Source: Mucilaginibacter empetricola
Lineage (GTDB): Bacteria; Bacteroidota; Bacteroidia; Sphingobacteriales; Sphingobacteriaceae
Direction of reading: 5' to 3'
Length of the DNA: 64,000 nucleotides
NCBI RefSeq assembly: GCF_024808665.1
Contig: NZ_JANUBZ010000010.1
Coordinates: 1-64,000 of the forward strand
Of this stretch, positions 10,474 to 18,294 are shown in pieces. Each line of letters starts with the position of its first letter. The first letter of the stretch is position 1. The translations under genes and the position numbers were made by a program. The notes beneath the pieces are model-generated. The model had not been told where the DNA came from. It did no database searches and was given only the letters and a program-made list of their open reading frames with translations.

Positions 10474-12159
10474 ATGAACCAACAATTAACAACTGCCGAT
10501 ATCCTGATATTCGTCGTCTATTTCTTAATCGTATCTCTATACGGATATTGGGTATACCGACGCAAAAAGACTGGCGAAGCTACGTCTAAAGAGTATTTTT
10601 TAGCCGCAGGTTCACTCACATGGTGGGCAATAGGCTCGTCGCTCATCGCTTCCAACATTTCTGCCGAGCAAATGGTAGGAATGAGTGGCAACGGGTTTAA
10701 AATGGGCATAGCCATTGCTACTTATGAATGGATGGCCGCGGCAACGCTGATTATAGTTGCTGTTTTTTTTATCCCTGTATATCTTAAAAATAAGATTTAT
10801 ACCATGCCACAATTCCTGAGTCAGCGGTATAACGGAACAGTAGCTATGATTATGGCGGTGTTTTGGTTACTGTTGTATGTAATTGTTAATTTGACGTCTA
10901 TATTATTTTTAGGGGCATTGGCGGTTCATACTATTTCGGGTATTGATACCTGGGTGTGTATATTGGGCTTAGCTACATTTGCCGTTTTCATTACTCTTGG
11001 TGGTATGAAAGTTATCGGCTATACCGATGTTATACAGGTTTTCTTTTTAATCCTAGGCGGTTTGGTTACAACCTATATTGCCATTAACCTGGTATCGGCT
11101 CATTACCATACTTCGGGTATTTTTAACGGACTTAAGCTAATGGGGAGTCAGGCAAGCGATCACTTCCACATGATTTTGAAAAGGGATAATCCAAATTATT
11201 CTTCATTGCCGGGCCTTACTGTACTTATCGGTGGTATGTGGATTGTAAACCTTAACTATTGGGGCTGCAACCAATATATTACCCAACGCGCTTTAGGTGC
11301 CGATTTAAAAACGGCCCGCAGCGGAATCCTTTTTGCAGCATTTTTAAAGTTATTGATGCCTGTTATTGTGGTGTTACCCGGTATTGCTGCTTACATACTT
11401 TATAAAGAAAACGTATTCCACAGCGAATTAATGCAAAACGGCGAGTTAAATCCCGACAGGTCATATCCTGTTCTACTTAACTTATTGCCTTCCGGATTAA
11501 AAGGTTTATCATTTGCGGCGCTTACCGCAGCAGTTGTGGCTTCTTTAGCTGGTAAAGCCAATAGTATAGCAACCATTTTTACCATGGACATTTACAAAAA
11601 GTTTAACCCGGCCATGACCGATAAAAAAATGGTCGCTGTAGGTAAAATTACAGTAGTGATAGCCATGATAGTTGGAGTTTTAATATGCACTCACTTAGGT
11701 ATCGACAAAAAAGGCGGCTTTGATTTTATACAGGAATATACCGGGTTTGTATCGCCGGGTATTTTTGCGATGTTTATTCTCGGTTTCTTTTGGAAAAAGA
11801 GCACCTCAAACGCCGCACTTTTTTCTACCATCGGCGGGTTTGTGCTTTCGGTAGTATTTAAGCTGATGCCTTTATATACCAATCTGGAGTTTCTGAAAAA
11901 TTACGGCTTCTCCACTCTGGTAACTCAGAAAGATGGTATAACCAAACTATACGAAATCCCGTTTCTTGATCGTATGGGAATAGTATTTGTAATTTGTATT
12001 ATAGGCATGTACGTAATCTCCATGATTGAAAATGCCAAAGGCACCAAAGTGAATGCACTCGAAGTGGATACCAAAATGTTCCGTACGTCAACCGGTTTTG
12101 CTGTTGGTGCTACTATTATAACAGGAATACTGGTGGCGCTTTACACTATTTTCTGGTAA
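10474..12159 (+). CDS. Sodium/sugar symporter (SSS/SGLT family), probably xylose uptake
   Basis: A 561-residue inner-membrane protein with about 14 hydrophobic segments and the SSS-family pattern: an N-terminal helix, YFLAAGSLTWWAIGSSLIASNISAEQMVGMSG (split over residues about 42-73), and the GGMWIVNLNYWGCNQYITQRALGA region near 255. It would take a monosaccharide across the inner membrane with sodium. Position directly after xylA makes xylose the likely substrate, which is an inference. A strong hairpin follows the stop codon. Confidence 0.88.
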   Translation: MNQQLTTADILIFVVYFLIVSLYGYWVYRRKKTGEATSKEYFLAAGSLTWWAIGSSLIASNISAEQMVGMSGNGFKMGIAIATYEWMAAATLIIVAVFFIPVYLKNKIYTMPQFLSQRYNGTVAMIMAVFWLLLYVIVNLTSILFLGALAVHTISGIDTWVCILGLATFAVFITLGGMKVIGYTDVIQVFFLILGGLVTTYIAINLVSAHYHTSGIFNGLKLMGSQASDHFHMILKRDNPNYSSLPGLTVLIGGMWIVNLNYWGCNQYITQRALGADLKTARSGILFAAFLKLLMPVIVVLPGIAAYILYKENVFHSELMQNGELNPDRSYPVLLNLLPSGLKGLSFAALTAAVVASLAGKANSIATIFTMDIYKKFNPAMTDKKMVAVGKITVVIAMIVGVLICTHLGIDKKGGFDFIQEYTGFVSPGIFAMFILGFFWKKSTSNAALFSTIGGFVLSVVFKLMPLYTNLEFLKNYGFSTLVTQKDGITKLYEIPFLDRMGIVFVICIIGMYVISMIENAKGTKVNALEVDTKMFRTSTGFAVGATIITGILVALYTIFW

Positions 12160-12183
12160 GCTATTTACCGATAATTGTAAAAC

Positions 12184-12220
12184 AAAAACAGCGATGAATT
12201 TAAAATTCATCGCTGTTTTT
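12184..12220. terminator. Bidirectional terminator between symporter and SDR
   Basis: An 18-bp perfect stem with a one-base loop (arms AAAAACAGCGATGAATTT and its complement), A-rich on the left and T-rich on the right. It serves the symporter on the plus strand and the oppositely oriented SDR on the minus strand. The arms resemble the AGCGATGGGTTT repeat family, so a repeat may have been recruited as terminator. Confidence 0.8.
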
Positions 12221-12240
12221 TTATGTCTTTTTGTTTGATT

Positions 12241-12987
12241 TTAAAACCCTATAGAATTCCCACCATCAACAGGAATAATTACACCCGTTACATATTTGGC
12301 TGCGTCTGATGACAGGTAGAGTATGGCTTCGGCTACGTCTTCCGGTTCGCCAAGCCTGGCCATCGGGGTGCGTGAAAGTACTTTTCTTTTGCGCTCGGGG
12401 TCGCTATCCAAAGCCTTTGCCGACATATTGGTGGCAATGAAACCCGGTGCCACACAATTCACCCTGATGCCTTCCGGCGATAGCTCAACAGCCATAGCTT
12501 TGGTCATGCCCTCAATCGCACTTTTGGCAGCCGTATAGGAGATTACATAGGGGATACCGTATTGCGCCGCCATAGAGCTGATGTTGATAATAACACCTGA
12601 TTTTTTGGTGAGCATTGCCTTTGCAACTTCTCTGCTTAAAACAAATACCGACGTTAAATTGGTTTGGATAATTTGAGCAAAATCTTCGTCGGTTACTTCG
12701 GTAAATGCTTTTTTTTGATTGATGCCGGCGTTGTTAACCAATATATCTATTTGCCCGTATTCAGCTACTATTTCGGTTATTAATTGAGGGATACCTTTTA
12801 AGTTTCCTAAATCAAAAACCTTGTAATTGCACAATTCGCCAAGACTATCAGATACCCCGGCCAGGTTCTTTTCATTACGGCCGATGATGATGGTTCTGAT
12901 CTTATTTTCAACTAATTTTTGTGTAGTAGCAAGCCCTAATCCTGATGCACCGCCGGTAACAATTGCCAGTTTTAATTTTTTATCCAT
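12241..12987 (-). CDS. SDR-family oxidoreductase, candidate fructuronate reductase
   Basis: A 248-residue classical short-chain dehydrogenase. It has the TGGASGLG nucleotide-binding motif (residues 11-18), NNAG (85-88), catalytic serine near 137-138 and YxxxK at Y151/K155, and it ends in a typical VDGGNSIGF. It would oxidise or reduce a sugar or sugar acid with NAD(H) or NADP(H). It lies 21 bp downstream of the second LacI gene on the same strand, inside the xylan locus. The locus has mannonate dehydratase but no other visible enzyme to make mannonate from fructuronate. Several Bacteria use an SDR for that step, so this is a reasonable candidate. The substrate is inferred, not read. Confidence 0.85.
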   Translation of the reverse strand: MDKKLKLAIVTGGASGLGLATTQKLVENKIRTIIIGRNEKNLAGVSDSLGELCNYKVFDLGNLKGIPQLITEIVAEYGQIDILVNNAGINQKKAFTEVTDEDFAQIIQTNLTSVFVLSREVAKAMLTKKSGVIINISSMAAQYGIPYVISYTAAKSAIEGMTKAMAVELSPEGIRVNCVAPGFIATNMSAKALDSDPERKRKVLSRTPMARLGEPEDVAEAILYLSSDAAKYVTGVIIPVDGGNSIGF

Positions 12988-13008
12988 GTAGCTGTTTAAC
13001 CTAATATT

Positions 13009-14049
13009 TTATGTTTTTATTCCTCTTTTGAGGGAAGATTCTCTGATGATCAATTCAGATCGTAATATTAAACTATGTGTTTTTTGCAGGTCATCATTAT
13101 TAACCAGGTGGTTGATCATAATGCGGGCAGCCGTTTCGCCCATTTCGTATCCCTTATAATCAATAGTAGTTAAATTAGGCTCAATAACGCATGAGGTTGG
13201 GTCGTTGTTAAAACCTGCAAAGGCAATATCGCCAGGTACGGCAATACCCTCTTTTTTCATCGCCTGCATACAGGCAATAGCACAAATGTCATTCGCCACA
13301 AACACGCCATCAGGCTGTTCGGGCAAGTTTAATAGCTGGCTTGCGGCTTCTGTACCCGCCTTAGCGCTTAAGTCATTTATGATTAAAAGCGTTTCATCAA
13401 AAGGTACGTTACTGTCCTTCAGTGCCTGCAAATAGCCGCGGGCGCGTTCCGAATAAACATTGCGTAATTGATTGCCACTGATGTGGGCTATTCTTTTGCA
13501 TCCCTGTTCAATCAGGTGCGCGGTAATATCATAGGCCGCCTGGTAGTTATTGATGTAAATACTGGGGCACTTTTTGTGTTCGTAAACGCGATCAAAAAAT
13601 ATCAGCGGAATATCACGATTGATAAACGATTCAAAATGGGTAATATCATTCGTATCATAGGCCAGCGACACCAGTAAGCCATCAACCCTGTTATTGAACA
13701 TCGCTTTTGCATTGCTGGCCTCTTTCTTCATCGACTCTAACGACTGGCTGATGAATAGATTATAATTGGCTTCATTAACCACCTTTTCAATACCCGCTAT
13801 AACATCGCTCATAAAGCTGCTGTTAAGGCGAGGGACAATAACACCAATTATATTGCTGCTTTTTTTGCGCAGATTGCTGGCAAATGAATTGGAACGATAA
13901 CCCATTTCGGCGGCGGTAGCCAGTATTTTCTTTTTGGTGTTTTTGTTGATGCCGGGATGATCCTTCAAGCCCCTGCTTACGGTTGCTGCCGATATATTTA
14001 ACTTATTAGCTATATCATAAATAGTAACTTCTTTTTCCTGATCGCTCAT
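13009..14049 (-). CDS. LacI family transcriptional regulator (copy 2)
   Basis: A 346-residue LacI/GalR regulator. The HTH is at about residues 9-33 (DIANKLNISAATVSRGLKDH), followed by the hinge and a sugar-binding sensor domain (VIGVIVPRLNSSFMSDVIAGIE onward). It is divergent from the GH3 beta-xylosidase, with a perfect palindromic operator between them, and is followed by the SDR gene in the same orientation. The protein is clearly paralogous to the regulator at 6245-7282: similar HTH, linker and length. It probably senses a xylan-derived sugar and controls its own operon and the hydrolase genes; ligand unknown. Confidence 0.9.
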   Translation of the reverse strand: MSDQEKEVTIYDIANKLNISAATVSRGLKDHPGINKNTKKKILATAAEMGYRSNSFASNLRKKSSNIIGVIVPRLNSSFMSDVIAGIEKVVNEANYNLFISQSLESMKKEASNAKAMFNNRVDGLLVSLAYDTNDITHFESFINRDIPLIFFDRVYEHKKCPSIYINNYQAAYDITAHLIEQGCKRIAHISGNQLRNVYSERARGYLQALKDSNVPFDETLLIINDLSAKAGTEAASQLLNLPEQPDGVFVANDICAIACMQAMKKEGIAVPGDIAFAGFNNDPTSCVIEPNLTTIDYKGYEMGETAARIMINHLVNNDDLQKTHSLILRSELIIRESSLKRGIKT

Positions 14050-14170
14050 AAATGGATTGATAATTTTAACAGTAAATATACAATCGGTTATATCAAATTG
14101 GCAGCAAGGGTTATTTTGCAGATACTTCTTGGGTATCTTTTTCTAAATCGGTGAAATAAAATTAAATAAC

Positions 14171-14192
14171 TTTTTGCAATCGATTGCAAAAA
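14171..14192. promoter_or_regulatory. LacI-type operator upstream of GH3 beta-xylosidase
   Basis: A perfect 22-bp palindrome with the core GCAATCGATTGC (14176-14187) extended by five T on the left and five A on the right. It is the most symmetrical copy of the operator in the window and lies in the divergent gap between lacI copy 2 and the GH3 gene. Confidence 0.8.
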
Positions 14193-14202
14193 TATAAATT
14201 TG
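14173..14202 (+). promoter_or_regulatory. Promoter of the GH3 gene
   Basis: TTTG at 14173-14176 and a perfect TAnnTTTG box (TAAATTTG, 14195-14202) are 18 nt apart. The -33 box is in the left half of the operator, the same geometry as at xylB. Confidence 0.6.
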
Positions 14203-14286
14203 TATCAATCTTAATACGTAATTAATCAAAAAATTATTACTGATTCAGGATATCCATTAACCAGTTAAACCAATTATAACACCGAT

Positions 14287-16461
14287 ATGTATAAATTTAA
14301 ACTATTGCTGGCCGCGTGCCTTTGCTTGTTTTTAAATTCGGTAAATGCGCAAAGCATCTATCTTGATCCCACAAAACCTATAGACGACCGGGTGAAGGAC
14401 CTGGTATCAAAACTTACACTAGATGAGAAGGTGCACCAGATGATGAATTCGGCACCTGCCATACCCCGGTTAAATCTCCCAGCTTATGATTGGTGGAACG
14501 AGGCGCTACATGGTGTAGCCCGTTCAGGCGTTGCTACCGTTTTTCCGCAGGCTATTGGACTCGCTGCAACGTTTGATGATCAGTTGGCATTGCAAGAATC
14601 AACAGCAATCTCTGACGAAGCACGTGCCATGTACAATGCGGCTTCTGCTGATGACTATCATCAACGCTATGGGGGGTTAACGTTCTGGACACCCAACATC
14701 AATATCTTTCGCGATCCGCGTTGGGGCCGTGGGCAGGAGACCTATGGCGAAGATCCGTTTTTAACATCAAAAATGGGTGTTGCCTTTATTACCGGCTTGC
14801 AGGGCACCGATCCCGATCACTTAAAAGTGGCTGCATGTGCCAAGCATTTTGCTGTACATAGTGGTCCCGAAAGATTGCGCCATACTTTTAATGCGCAGGC
14901 ATCGCCTAAAGATCTTTATGAAACTTATCTGCCTGCCTTTAAAGCGCTGGTTGGCGCTAATGTAGAGGCTGTGATGTGCGCCTATAATCGTACCAATAAT
15001 GAGCCGTGCTGTGGCAGTAATCTGTTGCTGGATACCGTGCTGCGCGATAAATGGCATTTTAAGGGTCATGTGGTATCAGACTGTGGTGCAATTGCCGATT
15101 TTTACATGGGCCATCACGTAGTGCCGGGACAAGCTGAAGCTGTGGCGCTGGCTGTAAAACATGGTGTTGATTTAAATTGTGGTGACGAATACCCGGCGCT
15201 GGTAGATGCCGTGAAACGCGGATTAATTACCGAAAAAGAAATTGATGCTGCATTAAGTACCCTGCTGAAAACCCGTTTTAAACTGGGCATGTTTGACCCT
15301 AAAGGCAATAGTCCTTATGACAATATTCCAACCAGCGTAATCAATAATGATGCGCACAGGGCTTTGGCCAAACAGGTGGCGCTTGAATCTATCGTGCTAA
15401 CAAAAAACAATGGCGTTTTACCTTTACGTAATGATTTGGCCAAGTATTATGTAACCGGCCCTAATGCTTCTAATGTTGATGTTTTGCTGGGTAATTATTA
15501 TGGTGTAAATCCGCAGATGACTACTATACTGGAGGGCCTGGCATCGGGCATTTCGCCGGCCAGCCAAATGCAGTATAAAGCCGGAATTTTATTGGATAGA
15601 CCAAACGCAAACCCCATCGATTGGACAACCGACGATGCCAAAGCCTCAGACGTTACCTTTCTGGTGATGGGTATAAGCGGTATGTTAGAGGGTGAAGAAG
15701 GCGAAGCTATTGCCTCACCAAATTTTGGCGACAGACTGGATTATAACCTGCCTCAAAACCAAATTGATTTTTTAAAGAAACTGCGTAACGGTAATAAGCA
15801 TAAAATAGTAGCTATTGTAACAGGTGGCAGTCCGATGAATTTATCAGAAGTACAGGAACTTGCCGATGCCGTGCTACTGGTTTGGTATCCCGGCGAAGAA
15901 GGCGGACATGCTATTGCTGATATTGTTTTTGGCAAGGTGTCGCCATCAGGTCGTATACCGGTTACTTTCCCCAAATCATTGGATCAATTGCCACCTTATG
16001 AAGATTACAGCATGAAGGGCCGTACCTATCGTTATATGACGGCTGAGCCTTTATATCCTTTTGGGTTTGGGTTGAGCTATACTACTTTCAGCTATACCAA
16101 TCTGCAATTATCGGCACAAAAAATAAATAAAAAAGTACCGCTTAAGGCTGACGTAACAGTAACCAATACAGGTAAAATGGCATCAGATGAGGTTGTCCAG
16201 CTTTATATTACTGTACCGCAAACAGGCGATAATCCGCAATACTCATTAAAAGGATTTAAGCGTATTAAATTGCAGCCAGGTGAAGCGCAAAAAGTTGAAT
16301 TTGATATTACACCAGAAATACTGCAAAGTATTAAAGATAACGGACAATCTGTTGAACTGGCAGGCGATTATCATATTTACATAGGTGGATCAGTACCCAG
16401 CAAAAGGAGTGAAGATTTAGGAATGAGTAAAAGCGCAGAGGCGGTTTTGACGGTGAAGTAG
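14287..16461 (+). CDS. GH3 family beta-xylosidase
   Basis: A 724-residue exported glycoside hydrolase. A signal peptide (1 to about 21, ending VNAQ) is followed by the GH3 N-terminal barrel with KHFAVHSG (KH at 186-187) and nucleophile D265 in VVSDCGAI. The GH3 C-terminal sandwich domain carries the acidic stretch LEGEEGEA near 470, likely holding the acid/base glutamate, and a fibronectin III-like domain covers about 640-715. It removes xylose from xylo-oligosaccharides in the periplasm. The opening DPTKPIDDRVKDLVSKLTLDEKVHQM is typical of xylan-type GH3 enzymes. The LacI operator upstream and the SusCD/GH10/GH115 neighbours support xylosidase over glucosidase activity. Confidence 0.92.
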   Translation: MYKFKLLLAACLCLFLNSVNAQSIYLDPTKPIDDRVKDLVSKLTLDEKVHQMMNSAPAIPRLNLPAYDWWNEALHGVARSGVATVFPQAIGLAATFDDQLALQESTAISDEARAMYNAASADDYHQRYGGLTFWTPNINIFRDPRWGRGQETYGEDPFLTSKMGVAFITGLQGTDPDHLKVAACAKHFAVHSGPERLRHTFNAQASPKDLYETYLPAFKALVGANVEAVMCAYNRTNNEPCCGSNLLLDTVLRDKWHFKGHVVSDCGAIADFYMGHHVVPGQAEAVALAVKHGVDLNCGDEYPALVDAVKRGLITEKEIDAALSTLLKTRFKLGMFDPKGNSPYDNIPTSVINNDAHRALAKQVALESIVLTKNNGVLPLRNDLAKYYVTGPNASNVDVLLGNYYGVNPQMTTILEGLASGISPASQMQYKAGILLDRPNANPIDWTTDDAKASDVTFLVMGISGMLEGEEGEAIASPNFGDRLDYNLPQNQIDFLKKLRNGNKHKIVAIVTGGSPMNLSEVQELADAVLLVWYPGEEGGHAIADIVFGKVSPSGRIPVTFPKSLDQLPPYEDYSMKGRTYRYMTAEPLYPFGFGLSYTTFSYTNLQLSAQKINKKVPLKADVTVTNTGKMASDEVVQLYITVPQTGDNPQYSLKGFKRIKLQPGEAQKVEFDITPEILQSIKDNGQSVELAGDYHIYIGGSVPSKRSEDLGMSKSAEAVLTVK

Positions 16462-16468
16462 GGCCAAT

Positions 16469-16704
16469 ATAGCGATGGGTTTAAAACTAACGGCGTTAAA
16501 AAGATTAGGTTTGTTTACAAATATCCAATAGGGGTGTCACCCTGAGGCACTCGAAGGGTGTGCGTTGGGTATACGCCAATGCGTTGCCGCTGGTGCAAAA
16601 CGTGAAGGCATGGCGATTAAGGCCTTTGCCCACATGCTTCGAGAGCCTCAGCATGACACCCTTTTTGATGTTTCGACCATTCAAAGTTTTAAACCCATCG
16701 CTAT
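16469..16704. repeat. Nested palindromic repeats between GH3 and uxuA
   Basis: The outer arms ATAGCGATGGGTTTAAAAC (16469-16487) and GTTTTAAACCCATCGCTAT (16686-16704) are the two halves of the palindrome that is uninterrupted at 9021-9049 and 31309-31338. Between them lies a second inverted pair of about 25 bp (16532-16556 and 16637-16661, with GTGTCACCCTGAGG and its near-complement CCTCAGCATGACAC). The simplest reading is insertion of one repeat element into another. No gene is seen here. Confidence 0.65.
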
Positions 16705-16746
16705 GGAAAAGGCTTAGGCAAGACAATAATATTTTAAAGCACAAGA

Positions 16747-17937
16747 ATGATTGAAGATTTAGAGCAAACCTTCCGGTGGTTTGGCCCGGCAGATGAGGTT
16801 ACCCTGGCAGCTATTAAACAAACCGGTGCAACCGGAATTGTAAATGCGCTGCACCACGTACCGAGCGGTAAAATATGGAGCACAGCCGAAATAAAAAAGA
16901 GGAATGATATCATAAAAGCGGCCGGTTTCAGATGGTCGGTTGTGGAGAGTGTGAATATTCATGAAAGTATAAAAACAGATGGAAAAGACAGGGATAGATA
17001 TATTGAAAATTATATCCAAACGCTAAAGAATCTTTCTATAGCGGGCATCAACACCGTTTGCTACAACTTTATGCCGGTGCTTGACTGGACACGCACCAAT
17101 CTTGATTTTCGTTTGCCTAACGGGGCTTCGGCATTGCGGTATCATGCGCCGGCAGTTGCTGCTTTTGATCTGTACATACTGGAACGCGAAGGCGCACAGA
17201 ATGAATTCACCAGCCAGCAGAAAAAGGATGCAAAAAAATATCTGGATAGTTTGGACAGTACGGCTAGGCAAACGCTCATCAATACCATAATGGCAGGCTT
17301 GCCGGGCACCGATGAGGTTTTTACCATTGCTCAGTTTAAAACGCATTTAAAAAAATACAAAGGGGTTGATGCGGCCGCCTTAAAATGCAATCTGGCCTAT
17401 TTTCTGCGTGCTATAATACCGTATGCAGAGGAGTTTGGGATTAAGATGTGTATTCACCCGGATGACCCGCCATTCCCGATATTGGGCTTGCCAAGGGTGG
17501 TGTGTACGGAGGAGGATTTACTCGATCTGATTAATGCTTGCCCGTCGCCAAGCAATGGCATCACTTTTTGTACAGGATCGTTGGGGGCAAATGGTAATAA
17601 TGACCTGCCGGGAATGATTGACAGGTTGGGCGAACATATTCACTTCCTGCACCTTCGCAATGTACAACGCGAGCCTGACGGCAGTTTTTTTGAGGCTGAT
17701 CATTTAAATGGCAGCAATGATATGTTCGCTGTAATGAAAAGCATTATTGCCGAACAAAAAAGGCGTAAAGACAAGGGTCGTACCGATATCGCCATTCCCA
17801 TGCGCCCGGATCATGGGCACAAAATATTAGATGATTTTAATTATAACACTTATCCAGGCTATTCGGTTATCGGCCGCTTAAAAGGGCTTGCTGAATTGCG
17901 GGGGCTGGAAATGGGTATAAAAAGAAGTCTTTATTAG
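16747..17937 (+). CDS. uxuA: Mannonate dehydratase
   Basis: A 396-residue UxuA-type enzyme that dehydrates D-mannonate to 2-keto-3-deoxy-D-gluconate in the cytoplasm. The TIM-barrel family is clear from RWFGPADEVTLAAIKQTGATGIVNALHHVP at the N terminus (residues 10-40), YNFMPVLDWTRTNL near 100, the metal-site CIHPDDPP near 238, and RPDHGHKILDD near 357. It acts on the glucuronate branch of glucuronoxylan, matching the GH115 alpha-glucuronidase downstream. Glucuronate isomerase is not in the window, so the pathway must be completed elsewhere. Confidence 0.95.
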   Translation: MIEDLEQTFRWFGPADEVTLAAIKQTGATGIVNALHHVPSGKIWSTAEIKKRNDIIKAAGFRWSVVESVNIHESIKTDGKDRDRYIENYIQTLKNLSIAGINTVCYNFMPVLDWTRTNLDFRLPNGASALRYHAPAVAAFDLYILEREGAQNEFTSQQKKDAKKYLDSLDSTARQTLINTIMAGLPGTDEVFTIAQFKTHLKKYKGVDAAALKCNLAYFLRAIIPYAEEFGIKMCIHPDDPPFPILGLPRVVCTEEDLLDLINACPSPSNGITFCTGSLGANGNNDLPGMIDRLGEHIHFLHLRNVQREPDGSFFEADHLNGSNDMFAVMKSIIAEQKRRKDKGRTDIAIPMRPDHGHKILDDFNYNTYPGYSVIGRLKGLAELRGLEMGIKRSLY

Positions 17938-18294
17938 AGGGGAACTAGCTCGTTGTTTATCATTCAGAGTTTTAAAACCCGAAGACCTTTGACGATGAAG
18001 CGACTAAGATGCGCCATCGGCGCAAAATATTGGTAGAATATTGTTACAATGAATTTGTGCGTTCCGTAGGTACGCCACATGCCCTCGTATAGGTTTCGTA
18101 CCGATGGCACGTTATATTATTAATTTTTTTTCTACCAATATTTGACCCCAATGGGGTCTTTCTATTTATTTTTTACCTAAACATCTCTTTAGGGGTAGTG
18201 ACGAAGAAGATGCTTCACCACGTTCAGCATCTCAGGAAAAAACAAAAGCCGCCTTTTGGGCAGCTTTTGTTTTTTAATCAAATGTAATAAACAA
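17938..18294. repeat. Intergenic repeat with ACCAATATTT inverted ends
   Basis: No gene is visible in this 357-bp gap between convergent uxuA and susD. An inverted pair AAATATTGGTAGAA (18025-18038) and TTCTACCAATATTT (18130-18143) is flanked by two small hairpins, GCGCCatcGGCGC (18011-18023) and GACCCCAatGGGGTC (18144-18158). This layout of mirrored ends with outer hairpins looks like a small mobile repeat unrelated to the AGCGATGGGTTT family. A terminator at 18237-18275 closes the gap. Confidence 0.55.
18237..18275. terminator. Bidirectional terminator at the susD 3' end
   Basis: The stem AAAAAACAAAAGCcGCC pairs with GGCaGCTTTTGTTTTTT around a short TTTTG loop with one mismatch. A and T runs flank both sides. 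It lies 20 bp beyond the susD stop codon (minus strand) and could also stop uxuA transcripts. Confidence 0.75.
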
